Below are positions 4,929 to 8,785 of a stretch of DNA of 8,785 nt, piece after piece. The notes under the pieces are model-generated. The model saw only the letters and a list, made by a program, of their open reading frames with translations. It did no database searches and had not been told where the DNA came from. A program made the translations under genes and the position numbers. Positions within the stretch are counted from its first letter, which is position 1, and each line of letters begins with the position of its first letter. This DNA comes from Chloroflexota bacterium (GTDB taxonomy: Bacteria > Chloroflexota > Anaerolineae > Aggregatilineales > UBA3940), in NCBI GenBank assembly GCA_011051745.1, contig DRKO01000127.1, positions 1-8,785 of the forward strand. The letters are read 5' to 3'.

Positions 4929-5390
4929 ATGCTACGCATCAGCCGTCGGGCCGACTACGCCGTCCGCGTCATGATCGCCGTTGCCAGCGAACCCTATGGG
5001 ACATACACCCCGGCCTCTCAGATCGGGGAGGCGATGCTGATCCCACAGCCTTTTCTGGTGAAGGTAGTTGGTGACCTCAGGCGTGCGGGGCTGATCTCAA
5101 CCGCCGCAGGGCGCGGCGGCGGGTTAACCCTCTCCCGTCCGGCTGACACCATCAATCTACGGCACATTATCGAATCCGTCGAAGGCCCCATCATTCTGAA
5201 TACCTGCTTGCTGCGCTCTGGAGAGTGCCCGCGCGATCAGATCTGCCCGGCACATCCCGTCTGGAGGCATATTCAGCAGGTGCTATGCGGGGAGATGGAA
5301 GCTGTCACGCTTGCCGCTCTGGTCGAGCAGGGACACCTGTTGAGGCCTTCTCCACCGCCGGATGAGGACGATACACAGGGCACAGGGTGA
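4929..5390 (+). CDS. Rrf2-family regulator heading the cytochrome oxidase operon
   Basis: A 153-residue Rrf2 winged-helix regulator. LRISRRADYAVRVMIAVAS opens the protein. The helix-turn-helix and wing run through residues ~30-70 (PASQIGEAMLIPQPFLVKVV, then RAGLISTAAGRGGGLTLSR). Cys93, Cys100 and Cys106 have the C-x6-C-x5-C pattern of Fe-S-binding members, exactly as in the divergent paralogue at 4699-4268, and Cys120 is extra. The tail is acidic and proline-rich (PSPPPDEDD). There is no ribosome binding site and the promoter places transcription start on the ATG. The SCO gene begins 17 nt after the stop, so this regulator is probably co-transcribed with the ba3 oxidase genes and likely controls them, perhaps in response to NO, oxygen or Fe-S supply. 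The sensed signal is inference. Confidence 0.9.
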   Translation: MLRISRRADYAVRVMIAVASEPYGTYTPASQIGEAMLIPQPFLVKVVGDLRRAGLISTAAGRGGGLTLSRPADTINLRHIIESVEGPIILNTCLLRSGECPRDQICPAHPVWRHIQQVLCGEMEAVTLAALVEQGHLLRPSPPPDEDDTQGTG

Positions 5391-5392
5391 GG

Positions 5393-5400
5393 TTTTTTTT
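5393..5400 (+). other. Run of eight T between the Rrf2 and SCO genes
   Basis: T8 begins 2 bp after the Rrf2 stop and ends 6 bp before the SCO ATG. Only a weak bulged stem (around 5350-5356 with 5386-5391, loop about 29 nt) precedes it, so it is not a convincing terminator. It may lower expression of the downstream genes or act as a weak attenuator. Confidence 0.3.
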
Positions 5401-5406
5401 GGGAAA

Positions 5407-6153
5407 ATGAGCACAAATACGGTTGACTTTGACAGGAAAAGAGGGACCCTCCACATCACCAAGCTGGCTTTGCTGGCGCTCATGTCGCTGGCAGTGCTGG
5501 CTTTGCTATTCATGATCGTCAAACCGGTCAAGGTGCTTCCCCGCCTCACGCAGGCCCCTACTTACACCCTTCAGGATCAAAACGGAGAGCCTTTCAGCGA
5601 CGACAACCTGCGCGGAAAGATCGTGCTCTACGACTTCATTTACACATCCTGCACCACCGTTTGCCCCGCTATGACCGGCCAGATGCTTCAGGTTCAACAG
5701 GAACTGGCCGAAAGGGGCTGGCTGGGCGATGACGTTGTGCTGGTGTCCATCACGTTTGATCCAGAGCGGGACACACCGGAGCGGCTGCGAGAGTATGTGG
5801 CCCAGATGCAGGTTAGCCCGGAGGGCTGGTACTGGCTCACCGGCGACCTTATGACCATCAAACAACTGGTGGGGGGCGAGTTCGGTGTCTATTTCGAAAA
5901 AGCACCGCTGGATGAAGCTGCCGCCGAAGCCGCGGGCCTGACTCCCGAAGAACGGGCTGATAACTACGACTTCATTCACGCCTCAGTTTTCGTTCTGGTG
6001 GACGGGAACGGGCAGATACGGGCTGAGTACCACGAGTTGATCGACGTTGACCAGATACTGCGTGATATCGAGCTGGCCGTCAGGGAGAAGAACGCGCAGG
6101 GGATAGGCCGCCTTGTCCGGCAGGCCGCACATCTGGTGAAGGCCTACCCCTAG
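5407..6153 (+). CDS. SCO1/SenC-family copper chaperone for the oxidase CuA centre
   Basis: A 248-residue membrane-anchored thioredoxin-fold protein that delivers copper to, or reduces the cysteines of, the CuA site of oxidase subunit II. One transmembrane helix at ~17-38 (LHITKLALLALMSLAVLALL) anchors a domain outside the cytoplasmic membrane. The copper ligands are all present: Cys82 and Cys86 in YTSCTTVCPA, and His191 in FIHASVFVLVD. The family motif DPERDTPE is at 118-125. An insert (~164-185) between the core strands is rich in Ala and Glu. The start ATG at 5407 has only a distant GGTGAGG, 14 nt upstream beyond a run of eight T. An earlier in-frame ATG at 5362 would overlap the Rrf2 gene and lacks a binding site. 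The next gene is a paralogue 12 bp downstream. Confidence 0.92.
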   Translation: MSTNTVDFDRKRGTLHITKLALLALMSLAVLALLFMIVKPVKVLPRLTQAPTYTLQDQNGEPFSDDNLRGKIVLYDFIYTSCTTVCPAMTGQMLQVQQELAERGWLGDDVVLVSITFDPERDTPERLREYVAQMQVSPEGWYWLTGDLMTIKQLVGGEFGVYFEKAPLDEAAAEAAGLTPEERADNYDFIHASVFVLVDGNGQIRAEYHELIDVDQILRDIELAVREKNAQGIGRLVRQAAHLVKAYP

Positions 6154-6165
6154 CAGGGTGTCACA

Positions 6166-6903
6166 ATGGCGCAATTCTTGAGCAGGCCCCTTAACTGGCT
6201 ATTTCTCGCGCTGGGGGCGCTTGTCGCCGCAATGACGGCTTTTGTGGTGTTCCAACCGGTACAGGTGATCCCCCGGCTGGCCTACGGGCCGGAGTACGAA
6301 CTCATTGACCAGAACGGCCAGCCGTTCACCGACCGGGACTTTCAGGGCCGGATCGTCCTCTACGGCTTCGGTTACACCAGCGATCCGACGGATATCATCA
6401 TCCAGACGCTCACCGACATGCAGGACTTTCAGCGCCGGATAAAGGCTGAGGAGTTTGATACACAGGTCGCGCTCGCCCTGATCCTCTTTGACAATCAACG
6501 GGACACCCCGGAGCGTCGGCAGGCCTTTGCCGGGGAGCACGGCCTTGACCTCAGCAACTGGGTTTTGCTGAGCGGTGACGCTCAGAGTCTTAAGCGCGTC
6601 ATCGGGCAGGGGTTCGGGGTCTACTACGAGGCAGTTCCCCTCGCCGATCTGCTGGAGAGCCGGTCCGAGTGGCTGCGTGAGGATGTCTCCGTCGAGGTTA
6701 CGCCGGATGCTTACGGCTTTCTTCAGGCACAGCGTTACATCCTCGTGGACGAGCGAAACATCATCCGGGCCGAGTACCGCGCCCCGCTCGACGTTGAGCT
6801 GGCGATGCGCGATATCCGCTACATCATCCGAGAGAAAAACAGTAAGGGCGTCTCCCGCGCACTCAACGAGGCGGCTCACTTGTTCCTGTGCTATCCACAA
6901 TGA
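6166..6903 (+). CDS. SCO-like paralogue lacking the copper ligands
   Basis: A 245-residue protein clearly related to the SCO protein just upstream. It has the same single N-terminal helix (~10-30, WLFLALGALVAAMTAFVVF), the same entry to the domain (YELIDQNGQPF against YTLQDQNGEPF), the shared RDTPER motif at 112-117, FGVYYEAVPL against FGVYFEKAPL, and the same C-terminal stretch (IREKNSKGVSRALNEAAHLF against VREKNAQGIGRLVRQAAHLV). The three metal ligands are replaced: YTSCTTVC is YTSDPTDI here (Cys to Asp73 and Ile77), and His of FIHAS is Gln187 in FLQAQ. It therefore should not bind copper as SCO does or act as a thiol reductase. Arabidopsis HCC2 is a known ligand-less SCO homologue. An assembly or partner role at the oxidase is inferred from position. 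AGGG lies about 8 nt before the ATG. Confidence 0.88.
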   Translation: MAQFLSRPLNWLFLALGALVAAMTAFVVFQPVQVIPRLAYGPEYELIDQNGQPFTDRDFQGRIVLYGFGYTSDPTDIIIQTLTDMQDFQRRIKAEEFDTQVALALILFDNQRDTPERRQAFAGEHGLDLSNWVLLSGDAQSLKRVIGQGFGVYYEAVPLADLLESRSEWLREDVSVEVTPDAYGFLQAQRYILVDERNIIRAEYRAPLDVELAMRDIRYIIREKNSKGVSRALNEAAHLFLCYPQ

Positions 6904-6908
6904 GGTTG

Positions 6909-6919
6909 CAGACTGTCTG
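6909..6919. repeat. Short palindrome before the subunit IIa gene
   Basis: CAGAC-T-GTCTG is a perfect 5-1-5 palindrome in the 45-bp gap, the largest gap in the oxidase cluster. No promoter boxes are convincing around it. It may be chance. Confidence 0.2.
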
Positions 6920-6948
6920 TCATCTTTAACAAAAGGAGAAGGAGAACT

Positions 6949-7119
6949 ATGACAGAAGAGCAGGTACAGGCCATCGGTGAGGAGCACTCACCGGACGCTG
7001 AAGAGCAAAAGGAGCACTTCACTCCTGTTGCGTCGTTCGTGCTGATGGCCCTTTATATCCTCATCTTCGCGCTCGCGTGGGGCCTGGTTTACTTTAACGA
7101 TCTGCTGGCACGGAGGTAA
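6949..7119 (+). CDS. Cytochrome c oxidase subunit IIa (small ba3-type subunit)
   Basis: A 56-residue protein with one transmembrane helix at about residues 27-49 (VASFVLMALYILIFALAWGL), then YFNDLLARR. In ba3 oxidases such as that of Thermus thermophilus, subunit IIa is a single-helix protein that supplies the helix missing from the one-helix subunit II. The position immediately before subunit II matches that role. The N-terminal ~23 residues are acidic and polar (MTEEQVQAIGEEHSPDAEEQ), longer than the very short N-terminus of the Thermus protein. GGAG lies 4 nt before the ATG at 6949 and a duplicate AAGGAG sits just upstream. The stop precedes the subunit II start by 8 bp. Identification rests on size, topology and context, since such a small protein carries few diagnostic residues. 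Confidence 0.8.
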   Translation: MTEEQVQAIGEEHSPDAEEQKEHFTPVASFVLMALYILIFALAWGLVYFNDLLARR

Positions 7120-7127
7120 ACAGACCG

Positions 7128-7604
7128 ATGCATATAGATCGACTTGAGGCGACCTTTTTGTGGCTGTCCGGGATCATGCTGGTTGTCTTTGCCGGGGCGA
7201 TCATCGTCAGCGTATTCGGGCTGGGGGTTCAACTACCAACCCAGGTTGATCAGGTAGCCCCCACCGAAGTAGACACCGAGCCCGGCTTCAGCGACCCCGG
7301 TCTGCGAGAGATCTATCCGGGCCGCTACGAGGCCTACTTTGTCGCGCAGGCCTGGCAATTCACGCCGAACGAGATCACCGTGCCGGTTGGATCGGAAGTC
7401 ACCTTCTTCCTGACCAGTAAGGATGTCCTCCATGGTTTCAAGGTGTTCGATACCAACGTTAACATCATGATCATTCCCGGTCAGGTCTCAGAGGTGACAT
7501 ACACCTTTGATGAACCCGGCGTGTACCGATTTTATTGCCACGAATACTGCGGCGCGTTGCATCACACAATGACGGGTGTGATCAATGTGGTAGAGGGAGA
7601 GTGA
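7128..7604 (+). CDS. cbaB: Cytochrome c oxidase subunit II, ba3-type, with CuA site
   Basis: This is the electron-entry subunit of a ba3-type heme-copper oxidase, accepting electrons from cytochrome c (or a blue copper protein) at a binuclear CuA centre outside the membrane. It has 158 residues, short like other B-family subunits II. There is one transmembrane helix at ~8-32, a linker, then a cupredoxin domain at ~65-156. The CuA ligands are complete: His102 (VLHGF), Cys137, Glu139, Cys141, His145 and Met148 in CHEYCGALHHTM. The His-to-first-Cys spacing of 35 residues equals that in the Thermus ba3 enzyme (His114, Cys149). The start has GGAGG about 11 nt upstream, inside the end of the subunit IIa gene. 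It is followed after 4 bp by ctaB. Confidence 0.95.
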   Translation: MHIDRLEATFLWLSGIMLVVFAGAIIVSVFGLGVQLPTQVDQVAPTEVDTEPGFSDPGLREIYPGRYEAYFVAQAWQFTPNEITVPVGSEVTFFLTSKDVLHGFKVFDTNVNIMIIPGQVSEVTYTFDEPGVYRFYCHEYCGALHHTMTGVINVVEGE

Positions 7605-7608
7605 CTTC

Positions 7609-8535
7609 ATGTCCTCTGAACCGCAGGTTGTGGCGGCTCCACCCGCGCCGATCACCCTCCGCTCAGCGATTGAGACGGTTGTGGCACTGTTCAAGCTCCG
7701 GGTGGTAGCGCTACTGCTGATGGCTGCCGTGGGCGGGGCATTCCTGGGCGCGCAGGGGGTTCCTTCTCCGCTGGCGATCGTGATCCTCCTGATCACCGGA
7801 ACGCTGGCCGCCGGGGGAGCCTCGGCGATCAACCAGTTTCTGGAGCGGGAAGCCGATACCCGGATGCGGCGCACGCGGCAGCGCCCACTGGCGAGCGGGA
7901 ACATTCAGCGACCGGGAGCCATCCTGTTGCTCGCGCTGATGATGATCCTGATAGCCGTGTTCTCTGTGCTCCCATCCAACCCGCCAATGGCGCTCTACCT
8001 AGCGCTGGGGGCGCTGATCTACGTGGGCGTGTACACCATCTGGTTGAAGCCCCGCAGCATCACCAACATTGTGATCGGGGGCGCAGCCGGTAGTTGCGCC
8101 GTGATGACCGGCGGAGCCGCCGTCGGCGCAGCTTCCGATCCGGCGGTGATCGTGCTGGCGCTGCTCGTCTTCCTCTGGACACCCGTGCACTTCTGGGCAC
8201 TGGCGATGTTCTACAGGGAGGACTACAGTCGGGTGAACGTCCCCATGCTGCCAGTTCGAGTTCCCGCGGGGCACAGTGCCGGATGGATTCTCATCCACAC
8301 CCTCGGAACTGGAGTGGCGGCCCTCGCGCTCGGCTTCATCCCCTCGCTGGGCTGGCTATACCTGATCCCGGTCGGGGCGATCACGATTCACATGGTCATC
8401 CAGAGTGTGAAGTTGCTCGGCAAACCGGATCGTGAACGGGCTATCAGGTTGTTCATTACCTCAAACATCTTTCTGGCGCTGGTACTGCTGGCTACCATGC
8501 TGGCGTCAGCCGCTCATCAGATACTCTTCTCATAG
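7609..8535 (+). CDS. ctaB: Heme o synthase (protoheme IX farnesyltransferase, CtaB)
   Basis: This membrane prenyltransferase of the UbiA superfamily attaches a farnesyl group to heme b to make heme o, the precursor of heme a used by the oxidase. It has 308 residues with about nine hydrophobic segments. The Mg-prenyl-diphosphate motif is intact at 75-93 (Asn75, Asp83, Met86, Arg88-Thr89, Arg92-Pro93), and the second conserved stretch TPVHFWALAMFYREDYSRVN is at 191-210, followed by VPMLPV. The segment GGAAGSCAVMTGGAAVG (157-173) lacks the Pro-Pro seen in many CtaB proteins at that place. GGGAGAG lies about 8-9 nt before the ATG. The gene sits between subunits II and I with gaps of 4 and 8 bp. 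No heme A synthase (CtaA) is in the window. Confidence 0.95.
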   Translation: MSSEPQVVAAPPAPITLRSAIETVVALFKLRVVALLLMAAVGGAFLGAQGVPSPLAIVILLITGTLAAGGASAINQFLEREADTRMRRTRQRPLASGNIQRPGAILLLALMMILIAVFSVLPSNPPMALYLALGALIYVGVYTIWLKPRSITNIVIGGAAGSCAVMTGGAAVGAASDPAVIVLALLVFLWTPVHFWALAMFYREDYSRVNVPMLPVRVPAGHSAGWILIHTLGTGVAALALGFIPSLGWLYLIPVGAITIHMVIQSVKLLGKPDRERAIRLFITSNIFLALVLLATMLASAAHQILFS

Positions 8536-8543
8536 GAGGAGAC

Positions 8544-8785
8544 ATGGAAGCGACATACGATGACAAACAAGAACGCTCACTGGCGTTCCTGTTCCTTATC
8601 ATTGCCTTTGTGGCCCTCTCCATCGGAGGATTGATCGGTCTGTTCCAGGCACTGGAACACGCCCAGATTGATTTCTATCCCCTGCTCCTGATAGGCAGTT
8701 ACTACCAGGGATTGACGCTGCACGGCGTCCTGAACGCCCTGACGTGGACGACATTCTTCATCAGCGGCTTTCTGATGATCACCAC
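8544..8785 (+). CDS. cbaA: Cytochrome c oxidase subunit I, ba3-type (N-terminal part, cut by window end)
   Basis: The first 80 codons of the catalytic subunit that carries the low-spin heme and the heme-CuB oxygen-reduction site. A polar N-terminus (MEATYDDKQERS) is followed by a hydrophobic helix (~12-36) and then LEHAQIDFYPLLLIGSYYQG. LTLHGVLNALTWTTFFISGF resembles the helix II signature of B-family oxidases, where the His of LHG is an axial ligand of the low-spin heme. The binuclear-centre residues lie beyond the window. GGAGGAG directly precedes the ATG by about 2 nt, a strong ribosome binding site. As the last visible gene it continues the cluster that starts with the Rrf2 gene. Confidence 0.92.
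   Translation, partial: MEATYDDKQERSLAFLFLIIAFVALSIGGLIGLFQALEHAQIDFYPLLLIGSYYQGLTLHGVLNALTWTTFFISGFLMIT

Noticed and set aside
5350..5400. Intrinsic terminator between the Rrf2 and SCO genes
   Set aside because: The T8 run is right for one, but the only preceding stem is short, bulged and has a loop of about 29 nt. The co-directional, tightly spaced downstream genes also argue against full termination.
5362..5406. Upstream ATG that would lengthen the SCO protein by 15 residues
   Set aside because: It lies inside the Rrf2 coding region without a binding site, and the added residues are not SCO-like. The ATG at 5407 sits just before the polar N-terminus expected ahead of the membrane helix.
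6199..6987. Minus-strand open frame of 262 codons opposite the SCO-like gene
   Set aside because: The plus-strand frame has clear homology to its neighbour SCO protein; the antisense frame has no motif and no binding site.
1..8785. CRISPR arrays, insertion sequences, tRNA or rRNA genes, phage or defence genes
   Set aside because: I looked for spaced direct repeats, terminal inverted repeats with transposase motifs, cloverleaf-like sequence and typical nuclease or integrase motifs, and saw none.

Overview
The window reads as chromosomal DNA of a GC-rich bacterium. The likeliest source is a member of the Chloroflexota, judged from the combination of a ba3-type (B-family) heme-copper oxidase operon carrying a small subunit IIa gene, Rrf2-family regulators, and a short housekeeping sigma factor with an acidic linker. 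This is inference from gene style and no taxonomic marker was tested. There are no rRNA, tRNA, CRISPR or insertion-sequence signatures.

Layout, left to right. A membrane-protein C-terminus (1-108, +) ends against the convergent primary sigma factor gene (1414-215, -), with two strong hairpins between them. After a non-coding stretch of about 300 bp that holds divergent promoters, an unrecognised 237-residue protein is encoded at 1810-2523 (+). A PEBP-family protein (2737-3201, +) and ribonuclease Z (3226-4167, +) form a short two-gene unit. Ribonuclease Z converges with an Rrf2-type regulator (4699-4268, -). A 229-bp control region separates that regulator from a second, divergent Rrf2 paralogue (4929-5390, +).

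The second Rrf2 gene heads a tight same-strand cluster: SCO-type copper chaperone (5407-6153), a SCO paralogue that has lost its metal ligands (6166-6903), cytochrome oxidase subunit IIa (6949-7119, 56 residues), subunit II with an intact CuA site (7128-7604), heme o synthase CtaB (7609-8535), and the start of subunit I (8544 onward, cut by the window edge). Gaps are 4-45 bp with no convincing terminator, so this looks like one operon. It would make a ba3-type terminal oxidase together with its CuA metallation and heme-modification functions.

The most notable points are the ligand-less SCO paralogue directly behind a canonical SCO; two divergent Rrf2 regulators that share the same three-cysteine pattern, so probably both Fe-S sensors; a near-consensus promoter whose predicted start site falls on the A of the second regulator's ATG (a leaderless transcript) with a perfect palindrome over its -10 box; and a CRP/FNR-type half-site pair in the same control region.
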